A stretch of DNA of 59,861 nucleotides from Pirellulaceae bacterium (GCA_022448645.1 JAKVBZ010000024.1:1-59861); one strand, 5' to 3'; positions 19,432 through 28,531 are shown, counted from the first letter of the stretch. The notes: generated from the letters alone by a model not told the origin. A program made the numbers and translations.

Positions 19432-19791
19432 TCAAGAATCGGATAGCCTGTCCAAGATGGCACTGATATCGCGATGAAAGCTGCCTTGAGTCAGTACCAT
19501 GTCACAGCCCGCATTTTTGGCAGCTGCCAATTTGGATTCATGCACATGAGGTGCGTGAGCAAGGATGACACGTGGCGGTGTCTCTAAGCGTCGTAGGTCG
19601 TCGACAATTTCCCGAGGTTGAAGGCCAGGAAGATTCAAATCGAGGATGATGAGGTCAGGACGAGACTCAGCTGCAGTCGTGACGAGGGATTGAGGAGATG
19701 CGATGGTTCGCAAGGTGCCCTGTTTCGCACGGATCAGCTGGCTTACCTGGGAAGGAAATATGAGATCTATCGTGAGGTAAAGGACGTTCAT
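19432..19791 (-). CDS. Stand-alone degenerate response-regulator receiver domain
   Basis: This 119-residue protein is only a receiver (CheY-like) domain. The phosphoacceptor strand PDLIILDLNLPG is intact with Asp at about residue 51. The other active-site positions look altered: the N-terminal acidic pair is reduced to one Asp (YLTID), the Thr/Ser after beta4 is Ala (VILAHAPH) and the Lys of beta5 is Gln (VLTQGS). It may therefore work as a pseudo-receiver. It lies 20 nt downstream of the P-II gene on the same strand, which suggests a common transcript and a link to nitrogen signalling (inference). Confidence 0.65.
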   Translation of the reverse strand: MNVLYLTIDLIFPSQVSQLIRAKQGTLRTIASPQSLVTTAAESRPDLIILDLNLPGLQPREIVDDLRRLETPPRVILAHAPHVHESKLAAAKNAGCDMVLTQGSFHRDISAILDRLSDS

Positions 19792-19811
19792 CGGTACGTA
19801 AGCGGCTGAAG

Positions 19812-20162
19812 TTAATTGACCGCCGCCGGTCCTCGACTGGAATCGGTTAAGCTGATTGTTTCTTGTAACGGCAGAACGAATATCTTTCCATCGCCAATAA
19901 TGCCTTCCGAGCCCGTGCGGGCCACCTGAATGATGGTATCGACTGTCCGTTCGAGAAAGTCATCATTGACCACGATTTCCAGGGCGATCTTTCGCAAAAG
20001 ATTGGTTTCGTACTCGTTGTTGCGATACATCATCGTCTGTCCGCGTTGCCGGCCATATCCCATCGCGTCGCAGACTGTCATGCGTTCGACTCCGATCTTT
20101 TCGAGAGCTTCTTTCACGGAATCCAGTTTAACAGGACGAATAATCGCAATGATCATTTGCAT
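19812..20162 (-). CDS. glnB: Nitrogen regulatory protein P-II
   Basis: This 116-residue protein is a P-II signal transducer, sensing 2-oxoglutarate and ATP/ADP and acting on glutamine synthetase control, ammonium transport or other targets. Seen: MIIAIIRPVKLDSVKEAL at the start, the T-loop region GYGRQRGQTMMYRNNEYETNLL with the Tyr at the uridylylation position, and the C-terminal signature TGSEGIIGDGKIFVLPL. The length is normal (usual 112), with a few extra residues at the end. No ammonium-transporter gene is adjacent. A perfect 7-1-7 dyad lies 53-67 nt upstream of the start. It leads a two-gene unit with a pseudo-receiver. Confidence 0.93.
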   Translation of the reverse strand: MQMIIAIIRPVKLDSVKEALEKIGVERMTVCDAMGYGRQRGQTMMYRNNEYETNLLRKIALEIVVNDDFLERTVDTIIQVARTGSEGIIGDGKIFVLPLQETISLTDSSRGPAAVN

Positions 20163-20500
20163 CGGTTAGACTCCGCGAAGTTGTGTCATCCAAAATTTAA
20201 TGAACGGTTCCCGAGGTGCGAGTCGCACCGAGATACATCGAATGCTAAGCTTCCTTAGGATGACATGAGTCAAATGCGTTACCACGCGGAGCACGAAAAC
20301 GAGATGTAAGTGGGTGGGCACGACGGGGACCTGTTACTGCCGAATTAGTAGCATCTGCTAGGCGTAGAATAGCCATAGTGGTCGAAGACTGCAACGACAA
20401 TGAGTCTCGTGTTAGATTTTATTGTTGGGCATGCAATATGTGGTGGTGCGCTGGGCAAGACATGCTTTGACCTATTTTAACCAGCCTTCGGAGGATACAC
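20163..20500. other. Upstream region of P-II gene
   Basis: Apart from the dyad at 20215-20229 I see no gene or RNA in these 338 bases. Confidence 0.4.
20215..20229. promoter_or_regulatory. Perfect dyad upstream of the P-II gene
   Basis: GGTGCGA (20215-20221), one spacer base, then TCGCACC (20223-20229). The symmetry and its place about 53-67 nt before the P-II start suggest an operator. It has the arms GGTGC/GCACC, the reverse arrangement of the NtrC box, so no regulator can be named. Confidence 0.4.
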
Positions 20501-20700
20501 CTATGGTCGGAATCTTTCGAAATCACTGCGTTCTTCGAACTGCTCGACAAATTTAGTCTGTGCCTGGTCTCGCCATGTAGTTTCCAACACGGCCAATTGA
20601 TTGACTAGGGATGTCAAATGATCACGCAGTTCGGAATTGAATTTCTTCACGTGTTGTGCGAATGGACGCAGTTCTTCTGGGGCGACGACGGCTTGGGCAT
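20501..20700 (-). pseudogene. WXG100-like protein gene, probably broken at its start
   Basis: On the minus strand a frame ending at the TAG at 20501 encodes AQAVVAPEELRPFAQHVKKF, then a coiled stretch ending TTWRDQAQTKFVEQFEE. This is the helix-turn-helix pattern (W-x-D at the turn) of WXG100-like small proteins linked to type VII secretion in planctomycetes. The frame has no usable start. An ATG at 20700, behind a GAAGGGAG element, is one base out of frame: ATGCCCAAGCC is found where ATGGCCCAAGCC would give MAQAV. The C-terminus is also short (about 66 residues against about 90-100). I read it as a decayed gene, or as one hit by a one-base sequencing error. Confidence 0.5.
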
Positions 20701-21121
20701 AGATGGCTGGCTCCCTTCTTTTCAGTGATTGGATTGAAGGTATCGCCCGTATAAACGGCCTGCTGAAGAAAAGAAGTGTGGTTTCTTCCTAGTACCCGGT
20801 CAACATGAATTGCGAGTGTGAGTACCGATGAGATCGTAGCCGCATTTCACAAAGGCCACCCCTTTGGCCCTCCAAGCACCTCACCGATTAATTCAATGCA
20901 ACTTTCTTCGTCGACGGAATATTTCTCTAAGTCATAGACACGATGGCAGGTCCATGTAAAGGAATGGAAGTACTAGATGTGCAGGAAATGATTTTGACGT
21001 GTTTCGCCAGAGGATAGAGGCGGTTTCGGAAACCGCATATGGTGCCTTTCACGGCCGAGGGCCGCACGAAACGGCTTTGGAAAGCCATCAGATATTTCCG
21101 TCAACCGTTTTGAAACCACTT
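20701..21121. other. Gap with gene remnant and hairpin cluster
   Basis: Minus-strand positions about 20850-20960 hold a stop-bounded frame with protein-like ending (YDLEKYSVDEESCIELIGEVL) but no start codon; it may be another decayed gene. The rest, down to the end of the glycosylase gene, contains the hairpin cluster listed separately. Confidence 0.3.
21020..21086. repeat. Cluster of short perfect hairpins downstream of the uracil-DNA glycosylase gene
   Basis: Two perfect inverted repeats lie within 70 bases: GCGGTTT-CGG-AAACCGC (21020-21036) and GGCTTT-GG-AAAGCC (21073-21086), with a GC-rich self-complementary stretch GGCCGAGGGCC between them. They sit 35-100 nt after the stop of the minus-strand glycosylase gene. 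There is no T-run, so they may stabilise the 3' end of the mRNA or be REP-like. Confidence 0.5.
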
Positions 21122-21994
21122 CTAAGTTTTGCGAATTCCCATCTCGGCCATCAGCAGCTGGATGTCTTTCCAGACTTCTTTTTTGGCAGATGGATTCCGT
21201 AGCAAATAAGCCGGATGATAGGTGGCCAGGACCAAGCTTTCCCGATATTCGTGCAGTCGACCACGTAGGCGGCCGATGGATACGTTGGTTTCCAGTAACG
21301 TCGTGGCAGCGATAGCTCCTAGACAGCAGATAAATTCTGGTCGAATGATCTCGAATTGTCGTTCAAAAAACGGACGACAGTTGTCAGCTTCGGCACCGGA
21401 GGGATTACGATTTCCGGGCGGACGGCACTTTACGACGTTCATGATGTAGACGTCGCTTCGCTGGAGGCCCATGCCTTTGGAAATGATATCATTCAGCAGT
21501 TTTCCTGCTCGACCAACAAATGGTTCCCCTTGCTTGTCTTCGTCGGCTCCAGGAGCTTCGCCAAAGAAAACCAGTCGTGCATTTGGATTGCCCACTCCGA
21601 ACACGGTTTGGGTACGATTGCCCACGAGTTCTGGACAGCGAGTGCACTTTTCAACCTCCTTATTCAGAATAGTCAACTGTTGCTCTCGTTGTTCACAGCT
21701 CAATGGCGATGGTGCCGAGAGGGAACCGTCAGACAGGGAGGCACGACTGGTGGAACTCACAGGAGGTTCCGTTTTTGCGTGGGATGATGGGTTCGTGATT
21801 GTCGTGTCAGATGCTTGACTGGCAGATGCAATGGTTTTTGCCGTGGTTGGCGGTGAGGGCTGTTGCGCAAGTGGAGCTGCACGCGGCAGGTCACAGATCC
21901 CCGCAGCCTGTAGACTTTCCAGCTGCTGCAAGATGGCTTGCTGGATGTTCAAATCCTTATCTGTTTTTGCGGGTTGATGATGAGGTGCCGACAT
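21122..21994 (-). CDS. Family 4 (Fe-S) uracil-DNA glycosylase
   Basis: The C-terminal 190 residues form a family-4 uracil-DNA glycosylase: CTRCPELV gives two of the cluster cysteines, and [12 protein letters not shown] and FICCLGA supply the others. The catalytic motif is [20 protein letters not shown], followed by [10 protein letters not shown]. It removes uracil from DNA in base excision repair. The first 100 residues are a low-complexity Ser/Thr/Pro/Ala-rich extension, longer than in typical members. The SPO1 DNA polymerase-like form of this family often carries such extensions. The gene stands alone. Confidence 0.92.
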   Translation of the reverse strand: MSAPHHQPAKTDKDLNIQQAILQQLESLQAAGICDLPRAAPLAQQPSPPTTAKTIASASQASDTTITNPSSHAKTEPPVSSTSRASLSDGSLSAPSPLSCEQREQQLTILNKEVEKCTRCPELVGNRTQTVFGVGNPNARLVFFGEAPGADEDKQGEPFVGRAGKLLNDIISKGMGLQRSDVYIMNVVKCRPPGNRNPSGAEADNCRPFFERQFEIIRPEFICCLGAIAATTLLETNVSIGRLRGRLHEYRESLVLATYHPAYLLRNPSAKKEVWKDIQLLMAEMGIRKT

Positions 21995-22340
21995 CAGGTT
22001 TTCTCTGTGTAGGGTTGCTCAAGGTGTTTTAGCGCCCAGAGCACGGTCAGGGGGGCATACAAACTAGTAGGCTTGGTTGGCCAGTGACGACAGGTCGATG
22101 GGACAATCGGCAATTTGTAAAAGACTTTCCGTAGAATACAGTTGTTTGGGCTGCTGGCAAGCCGGGGCAGTACTAGAGAGACCATGTAGGGGCGCTGTAT
22201 AATGAATCAAGTAACGACCGTCTCTGCGTATGGGGGCGGTGACACTTGAATGTAGTTCGCTCTTTGCCAGCAATCAGAGCCTCATGTTGAGGGCTGATTA
22301 GTTCTGTTTATTGGCATCAGTGGTTATTCTGAGGCGCGCC
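21995..22340. other. Divergent intergenic region before der
   Basis: No gene is seen. A TATAAT at 22198-22203 could be a -10 element for der, but no good -35 lies at the right distance. Confidence 0.4.
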
Positions 22341-23717
22341 ATGCCGGCTCCCAAAGTCGTTTTCGTTGGTCGGCCCAATGTGGGCAAATCAAGCCTGTTC
22401 AACTGGCTGGCGGGTCGTCGTCTGGCGATTGTGGATGACGTAGCAGGCGTTACCCGCGATCGTATGACATTTTTGTTGAACTACAAGGATCGTTTTTTCG
22501 AAATCGTTGATACCGGCGGTATGGGAATCAACGATGTGGATAATCTGTCTCAGGAGATTGAAGACCAGATTCAGGTTGCGATCGAGACTGCCGACGTCAT
22601 CATGTTTGTGGTAGATACCAAGGAAGGTATTGCGACCCTCGACGAAGAAGTTAGCAAACGACTGCGTTACACCGAAAAACCGGTGATTTGTGTCGCCAAC
22701 AAAGCCGATTCTGATACCTTGGAAACGGAAGCCAATGAGTTTTATCGGCTGGGTCGAGGACGTTTGATTGCGGTAAGTGCTAAGGCCAACCGTCGACGAA
22801 AAGAACTGCTTGATTTAATCTATGAACGGTTACCGGAATCCATGCCGGATGACGACGTTGAGGAAGAGCCGACGATGAAAGCGGCGATCGTTGGGCGGCG
22901 AAACGTTGGGAAGAGCACGTTTGTGAATACACTGGCACAGGCCGAAAGGATGATTGTTAGTGAGGTGCCCGGAACGACTCGGGACAGTGTCGATGTCCGG
23001 TTTGAGTTGGACGGTAAGTCTTTCGTGGCCATCGATACGCCTGGTTTGCGGCGCAATAAAAGCGTTCGCACCGATATCGAGTTTTATAGTACGCACCGTG
23101 CGAAGCGCAGTATTCGATATGCTGATGTGACACTCATGTTTTTTGACGCGAACGAGAAAATCAGTAAAGTCGACAAGCAGCTTTGCAACTACGTTATGGA
23201 CCAATACAAGCCTTGTATTTTCGTGGTCAACAAATGGGATTTGCTAAGGAGTACGATACCGACCAGCAAATGGGTGACTTATTTGCGTGACTCGTTTCCT
23301 ACGATGTGGCATGTTCCGATTGCATTCATCACGGGCCAAACGGGAAAAAACGTTAAATTGTTGTTGAACCATGCCCAGATGTTGTTCAAGCTGTCCCGGC
23401 AACGTATCACAACGTCTAATTTGAACAGGATCGTGCGCTATGCGCTGCAGCATAATCCTCCACCGATATTTCAAAACCGACGACCGAAGATCTACTATGC
23501 GACGCAGGTGGGTATACAGCCGCCTACGATCGTACTGATATGTAACTCGCCGCAGGCATTTTCGCCCCAGTATCGACGGTACTTGTTGGGGTTTTTCCGT
23601 GATCAGCTAGACTTTGGCGAGCTCCCCATCAAGCTTTATCTCAACCGCCGCTCGCGCGACGACGCACGTGATGAACTTCCTGATACGGCCAAAACCTTGA
23701 ACGAGGATAACGCCTAA
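22341..23717 (+). CDS. der: GTPase Der (EngA), ribosome assembly
   Basis: Der has two tandem GTPase domains and a KH-like C-terminal domain, and acts in 50S ribosome maturation. Seen: first P-loop GRPNVGKSS near residue 10, DTGG, NKAD (the usual form is NKxD); second P-loop GRRNVGKST near residue 183, DTPG and NKWD; then a basic KH domain around ...RRPKIYYATQVGIQPP. Length 458 is normal. I chose the ATG at 22341 (MPAPKVVFVGRPNVG) behind TGAGG rather than the upstream TTG at 22311. It is an isolated single gene. Confidence 0.95.
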   Translation: MPAPKVVFVGRPNVGKSSLFNWLAGRRLAIVDDVAGVTRDRMTFLLNYKDRFFEIVDTGGMGINDVDNLSQEIEDQIQVAIETADVIMFVVDTKEGIATLDEEVSKRLRYTEKPVICVANKADSDTLETEANEFYRLGRGRLIAVSAKANRRRKELLDLIYERLPESMPDDDVEEEPTMKAAIVGRRNVGKSTFVNTLAQAERMIVSEVPGTTRDSVDVRFELDGKSFVAIDTPGLRRNKSVRTDIEFYSTHRAKRSIRYADVTLMFFDANEKISKVDKQLCNYVMDQYKPCIFVVNKWDLLRSTIPTSKWVTYLRDSFPTMWHVPIAFITGQTGKNVKLLLNHAQMLFKLSRQRITTSNLNRIVRYALQHNPPPIFQNRRPKIYYATQVGIQPPTIVLICNSPQAFSPQYRRYLLGFFRDQLDFGELPIKLYLNRRSRDDARDELPDTAKTLNEDNA

Positions 23718-23916
23718 CCGTGCTGCCTTGGCATGGTGTGTAGGAAGTAAGACAATGTCATGAGACAATGTCAACGTGCTGTTCAGTGATCGCCACACCA
23801 ATCGGGCGGTTGCCGAAACGTTCAACATGTCGTACAAAACAATAGTGTTACCGAGCTAGGCTTGTCCTGGACTTGGTATTTCTCCCATTCCTCCTTTTAT
23901 TACAGTATTGAGTCTT

Positions 23917-24429
23917 ATGTCCGAACAAACTCCCCAAGTTGGCATCATTATGGGCAGTGACAGTGATTGGCCTAAAATCAAGGCAGTCGCCGTAGCGCTG
24001 CGTGAATTCGACGTTCCGTTTGAGGTGCATGTCATGAGTGCCCACCGGACTCCCGAAGTCGTCTCCGAATACGCAAGTTCAGCGCTCCGGCGCGGGCTTA
24101 AGGTGATCATCGCGGCTGCTGGTGGAGCGGCTCATTTGGCAGGTGTCGCCGCCGCCCATACGACTTTACCAATTATCGGATTACCAGTACCTACTGCCGA
24201 TTTGGGGGGACTCGACTCATTACTCTCCACCGTGCAGATGCCTGGTGACGTCCCGGTTGCTACTGTTGCTGTAGGGATGGGAGGACCACGTAATGCCGGT
24301 TTGTTGGCTGTGCAGATCTTGGGGATTTCTGACGATTCTCTACAGGAAAAGCTTCAGTCGTTCAAACAGAAACTGACAACCAAGATTGCTGCGAAGGACG
24401 AGAAACTACAGGCCGAGCTTGACGCTTGA
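23917..24429 (+). CDS. purE: N5-carboxyaminoimidazole ribonucleotide mutase PurE
   Basis: PurE moves the carboxyl group of N5-CAIR to give CAIR in purine synthesis. The signature GIIMGSDSDWPKI opens the protein, followed by HVMSAHRTPEVVSEYA, IIAAAGGAAHLAGVAAAHT, PVPTADLGGLDSLLSTVQMP and GPRNAGLLAVQIL. Length (170) is normal for class I PurE. No purK is adjacent. Start: the ATG at 23917 gives the usual short N-terminus; a TTG at 23908 is less likely. Other purine gene in the window: purM. Confidence 0.95.
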   Translation: MSEQTPQVGIIMGSDSDWPKIKAVAVALREFDVPFEVHVMSAHRTPEVVSEYASSALRRGLKVIIAAAGGAAHLAGVAAAHTTLPIIGLPVPTADLGGLDSLLSTVQMPGDVPVATVAVGMGGPRNAGLLAVQILGISDDSLQEKLQSFKQKLTTKIAAKDEKLQAELDA

Positions 24430-24564
24430 GTTCACAGGCTGCTGGGCTGATCACCTCTTGAATCTGCCACGATTGTGGGTTGGTTGAATGTTTGCGCCAG
24501 TTGTCAGAGTCCAGTTTACTGATTCCATAATGCCCTTCACTTGCTGCGCTGTCCACGACCGACA

Positions 24565-25650
24565 ATGAATCAAACACCTCCATGTACCCCAAGAACACAA
24601 CCTCAGTCGATCGATTGGGACGGCGGCACGGACGGTTGTTTGAGGTTAATCGATCAAACACAGTTGCCCACGGAACTGATCGAGATTGAATGTCACGATG
24701 TTGAATCAGTATGGCAAGCTATTAAGCAGCTACAAGTGCGTGGGGCACCGGCGATCGGTATTGCTGCGGCCTACGGAACGGTGATTGGGTTGCAGGGAGT
24801 GGGTGAAAGTGAACCAGGACGATGCCTGGATAGGCTTGAAAAGACCGCCACGTATCTTGCGACGAGTCGACCTACCGCAGTCAATCTGTTTTGGGCGTTG
24901 AATCGCATTCGTGAGCGGGCTCATCAGTTCTTGCAACAGGGAGGTTCCGAGTCGCAATTGATCGATCGGGTTTTGGAAGAAGCCCGGGCGATCCACGACG
25001 AAGACCGCCAGATTTGCCGGGCAATTGGGCGCTACGGAGCAGCTTTGATTCCGAATGGTGCGGGAGTGCTCACGCACTGTAACGCAGGTGGACTTGCCAC
25101 TGCCGAATATGGCACGGCATTATCTGCTATTTTTACGGCGCAAGACGAAGGCAAGCAGTTGCGTGTTTTTGTGGACGAGACGCGTCCACTTCTACAAGGT
25201 TCGCGTTTAACTGCCTGGGAATTGGCTCAACGAGGCATTGAAGCCACGCTCATTTGCGATGGGATGGCTGCTCAGGTGATGCGTGAGGGGAGAGTTCAAG
25301 CGGTGATCACTGGTGCTGATCGGGTCGCTGCGAACGGAGACGCGGCGAACAAAATAGGTACCTATTCCGTAGCTGTTTTGGCAGCCGCACATGAAATTCC
25401 CTTCTATATTGCTGCTCCAACGTCGACGTTCGATCTGTCGATTGCGACGGGGGACGAGATTCCCATTGAACAGCGTTCTGCCGAGGAGATCACGCACGGT
25501 TTTGGACGGCAGACAGCTCCTAGTGGCATCGACGTCTATAACCCGGCGTTTGACGTTACTCCCGCCAAATATATCCAAGCTATCATTACCGAACGTGGTC
25601 TCATCGAACCTGTCACGACCGAACAGATCGCGACGGTGATCAGTAGCTAA
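24565..25650 (+). CDS. mtnA: S-methyl-5-thioribose-1-phosphate isomerase
   Basis: MtnA converts methylthioribose-1-phosphate to methylthioribulose-1-phosphate in methionine salvage. Seen: VRGAPAIGIAAAYG, LTHCNAGGLATAEYGTALS (catalytic Cys), VDETRPLLQGSRLTAWEL, TGADRVAANGDAANKIGTY and the C-terminal DVYNPAFDVTP (seen as IDVYNPAFDVTPAKYI). Length 361 is usual. The ATG at 24565 is used; a TTG at 24541 is possible. The rest of the methionine-salvage pathway is not in the window. It is convergent with the RraA-like gene, with 9 nt between the stops. Confidence 0.95.
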   Translation: MNQTPPCTPRTQPQSIDWDGGTDGCLRLIDQTQLPTELIEIECHDVESVWQAIKQLQVRGAPAIGIAAAYGTVIGLQGVGESEPGRCLDRLEKTATYLATSRPTAVNLFWALNRIRERAHQFLQQGGSESQLIDRVLEEARAIHDEDRQICRAIGRYGAALIPNGAGVLTHCNAGGLATAEYGTALSAIFTAQDEGKQLRVFVDETRPLLQGSRLTAWELAQRGIEATLICDGMAAQVMREGRVQAVITGADRVAANGDAANKIGTYSVAVLAAAHEIPFYIAAPTSTFDLSIATGDEIPIEQRSAEEITHGFGRQTAPSGIDVYNPAFDVTPAKYIQAIITERGLIEPVTTEQIATVISS

Positions 25651-25659
25651 CAAGCGAAC

Positions 25660-26385
25660 TCATTTGGGTTTGCGGGAAACACGCTGGATGATTTGTTTCT
25701 TGACGGCTTGGAATTCGTCAAACCGGTCCTTAAATGCCGGGACCGTTTTTTCGGCATCCGATTTCACATAATCCATCACGATTTCCTCGGCCTTCACGAA
25801 TTCGTCTGCTACGTCGGCAATTTCAGAGGCGAGTTCGACAGGGATGTTGGTGACGCCGTTGGCATCTCCGTGTAGAAGGTCACCACGATTTACCATCAGT
25901 CCACCGACACGAATTGGTAGCCCGATGTGAAGCAAATGGCAGTAGGCGTGTGAACAATTGGTGCCACTCGTGAAAACTGGATATCCCAAATCTTTTACCT
26001 GCAACAAATCTCGACCTGCGCCAGAGGTGATCAGTCCCGCAGACCCGTAAGCCTGGAATGTCGAACACATGACTTCGCCGAACGTTGCTGCCACGGTTGG
26101 ATCATCCAGATCCTGGAATACCATCACGGGCGGCCCGGGAAGCGTGGCATATTCTTCTAAGAGTCCAGCCATGCTTCCATACACATCTCCTCCTTGAGGT
26201 GGCGCATCTGAGCGAAAACTGGCAGTTACAGCGTACCCGATCATGGGTTCGAATTCCGGAAATGCTGCTTCGATGCGTTGATCCATGTAGCCCGCGTTGA
26301 AAGGACGAACTTCGAACAATTCAATAACGTTACAGATAGTGGGCGTATCAAACTGGGTCAGTTTTTTGAGGGTATCGTTGGTCAT
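25660..26385 (-). CDS. RraA family protein
   Basis: The 241-residue protein has the RraA fold signature: FDTPTICNVIELF near the start, GEVMCSTFQAYGSAGLITSGAGRDLLQ in the middle (the Arg-Asp pair and preceding Gly-rich loop bind the metal-oxoacid) and DLLHGDANGVTNIP later. Family members are 4-hydroxy-4-methyl-2-oxoglutarate/oxaloacetate aldolases or regulators of RNase E. The lack of aromatic-degradation neighbours leaves the role open. It is convergent with mtnA and lies 145 nt downstream of glnA on the same strand. Confidence 0.85.
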   Translation of the reverse strand: MTNDTLKKLTQFDTPTICNVIELFEVRPFNAGYMDQRIEAAFPEFEPMIGYAVTASFRSDAPPQGGDVYGSMAGLLEEYATLPGPPVMVFQDLDDPTVAATFGEVMCSTFQAYGSAGLITSGAGRDLLQVKDLGYPVFTSGTNCSHAYCHLLHIGLPIRVGGLMVNRGDLLHGDANGVTNIPVELASEIADVADEFVKAEEIVMDYVKSDAEKTVPAFKDRFDEFQAVKKQIIQRVSRKPK

Positions 26386-26530
26386 AGGGCAGTGATTCTA
26401 GTGAATGGAGTGTGTGAGATGAGGCAAAAACCAAAAAAGGAAGGCGATCTTCGTAAAGAAGCTCGCCATGTCCTTTTATGGAATGAACTGCGACAAATGC
26501 ACTTAGCAGATGCCGCTGGTTCTAAAATTA

Positions 26531-27943
26531 TTAGATGTCATAGTACATGCAGAATTCATACGGATGAGGTCTCAATGCAAGTGCATCGACCTCATTTTCA
26601 CGCTTGTACTCGACCCAAGTATCGACCACGTCTTTGGTAAAGACATCTCCTTTGAGAAGGAATTCGTGATCGCGTTCCAAGGCAGTCAAAGCGTCATTCA
26701 ACGAACCTGGAGTGGTGGGTACTTCTGCTGCTTCTTCGGGGGACAGATCGTAAATGTTCTGATCCAGTGGCTCGCCCGGATCAATCTTGTTTTGAATCCC
26801 GTCGACCGCTGCCATTAACAGGGCGGCGAATGCAAGGTAGGGATTGCAACTCGGATCTGGACAGCGGAATTCGATTCGCTTCGCTTTCGGGCTGGAACTG
26901 TACATCGGAATCCGGCAAGCCGCAGAACGGTTTCGTTGTGAATATGCCAGATTGACCGGTGCTTCGTATCCCGGAACCAAACGCTTGTAGCTGTTGGTGG
27001 TGGGATTGGTAAAGGCGAGCACAGAAGGAGCATGTCGCAGAAGACCGCCAATGGCGTGCAAGGCCATCTCGCTCAAACCTGCATATCCACCGCCTGCGAA
27101 GAGCGGTTCACCTTCTTTCCAGAGCGAAAGGTGTGTATGCATGCCAGAACCGTTGTCACCGAAAATGGGCTTGGGCATAAACGTGACCGTCTTGCCGTGC
27201 TTTCGAGCCGTGTTCTTGATGATGTACTTGTACAGCAACATCTCATCGGCCATTTTGACCAATTCTTGGAACTTCAAGTCGATTTCTGCCTGACCCGCGG
27301 TACCAACTTCGTGGTGCTGGCACTCAACGGTCAGCCCGCATTCGACCATGGTTTGCATCATTTCGTTGCGGAGGTCCATCATTTGGTCCGCAGGTGGCAC
27401 GGGGAAATAGCCTTCTTTGTGACGCAGTTTGTAGCCCAAGTTTGGGCCTTCGTCGCGTCCACGATTCCATTCACCTTCGATGCTGTCCACCGAATAGAAG
27501 CCTTGGTTCGCCGTTTGATCGAACCGTACGTCATCAAAAATGAAGAATTCGGCTTCGGGGCCAAAGTACGCTGTGTCAGCGATTCCCGTACTACGCAGGT
27601 GGTTTACCGCCTTGCGGGCCACGTTACGAGGGTCCCGTGAATAATCTTCTCGCGTGATAGGATCTTGAATGTTGCAAATCATGCACAGCGTTGTCAGTTC
27701 CGTAAACGGATCAATAAACGCAGAGTCCGCTTGCGGAACGACTAGCATGTCGCTCTCGTCGATGGCTTTCCAACCACGAATACTGGAACCGTCGAATCCC
27801 AACCCGTCCGAGAAGGTATCTTCTTCCAGTTGATTCACCGGAATGGTGAAATGTTGCCAAAGACCGGGGAAGTCCATAAAGCGAAAATCGACTGCTTTTA
27901 CATCCTTTTCGCGACACAGAGCTAGTACCTCTTTGGGCGTCAC
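26531..27943 (-). CDS. glnA: Glutamine synthetase type I
   Basis: The enzyme joins ammonia to glutamate with ATP. The 470-residue sequence is a standard [16 protein letters not shown] and FDGSSIRGW at the start, [12 protein letters not shown], the metal and glutamate loops [12 protein letters not shown] and [33 protein letters not shown] and a C-terminal NIYDLSPEE with the tyrosine modified by adenylylation in GS-I-beta enzymes. Start: GTG at 27943, supported by GGGAG 7 nt upstream. A correctly spaced sigma-54-type element lies about 390 nt upstream on the same strand. The P-II gene is 8 kb away. Confidence 0.96.
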   Translation of the reverse strand: MTPKEVLALCREKDVKAVDFRFMDFPGLWQHFTIPVNQLEEDTFSDGLGFDGSSIRGWKAIDESDMLVVPQADSAFIDPFTELTTLCMICNIQDPITREDYSRDPRNVARKAVNHLRSTGIADTAYFGPEAEFFIFDDVRFDQTANQGFYSVDSIEGEWNRGRDEGPNLGYKLRHKEGYFPVPPADQMMDLRNEMMQTMVECGLTVECQHHEVGTAGQAEIDLKFQELVKMADEMLLYKYIIKNTARKHGKTVTFMPKPIFGDNGSGMHTHLSLWKEGEPLFAGGGYAGLSEMALHAIGGLLRHAPSVLAFTNPTTNSYKRLVPGYEAPVNLAYSQRNRSAACRIPMYSSSPKAKRIEFRCPDPSCNPYLAFAALLMAAVDGIQNKIDPGEPLDQNIYDLSPEEAAEVPTTPGSLNDALTALERDHEFLLKGDVFTKDVVDTWVEYKRENEVDALALRPHPYEFCMYYDI

Positions 27944-28332
27944 TTTTGTTCTCCCTTTTAAAAAAGATTGTCAGAGTGAGAAATGGGCAGGTTACAAACC
28001 TTGTACCTTGTATGTCGTCGCTGAAAAACCACCGGGTAACGCAAGCCATGCGTGACGAGCGTTCGGAAGGGATTCACGTAAGTGTTCCAGCAAGTCGTCC
28101 GAAACGTGTGGACCCACCCACTGAGCCGGGTCGATACAACGTCGACTCAACATGACGACTGTTTCCGGCAGACAAGTGAGTCTGCTGGATAGACAAGTAC
28201 GCCTGCAAGACACGCCGATTGACCTACCCCGTCGGACGCCTACTGAACAGTCCAATCTTTGGTGACATCAGCAGGCGATGCTCGGTCATGAGCGGGTGTG
28301 GGAGCGAATCCGCCTTGATCCGTGAAGCCGAC

Positions 28333-28347
28333 GCAATCCTAGTGCCA
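28333..28347 (-). promoter_or_regulatory. Sigma-54 (-24/-12) promoter match facing glnA
   Basis: On the minus strand the sequence TGGCACTAGGATTGC has the invariant GG and GC of sigma-54 promoters at exact spacing (consensus TGGCAC-N5-TTGC, full match in the ten fixed bases). It points to glnA; transcription would start near 28321, leaving a leader of about 380 nt. glnA is a classical sigma-54 target in other bacteria. Confidence 0.55.
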
Positions 28348-28382
28348 TCCCACCATGTGAAGAACGCATCTTATTGAATAAT

Positions 28383-28398
28383 CCGCCGATTGCAATCG
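28383..28398. promoter_or_regulatory. Perfect 16-bp palindrome upstream of the sigma-54 element
   Basis: GCCGATTG directly followed by CAATCGGC, centred about 68 nt upstream of the predicted glnA start of transcription. It could bind a dimeric activator. On the plus strand its right arm can also pair with GGCCG before TTTTT (28394-28412), so an RNA role cannot be excluded. Confidence 0.4.
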
Positions 28399-28531
28399 GC
28401 TTAGGGCCGTTTTTCAAAAAAATAAAATGTTGTTGTACTCGACGATCTGCCTGAAATTTGGGCACTCTCTGAATAAACAATAGGCAAACTGCGGTGGTAA
28501 CTCGGATTGGTTTATCAGCCGGAGCGGTTGA

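Noticed and set aside
27032..27640. Plus-strand frame of 202 codons
   Set aside because: It is antisense to glutamine synthetase and has no ribosome-binding site.
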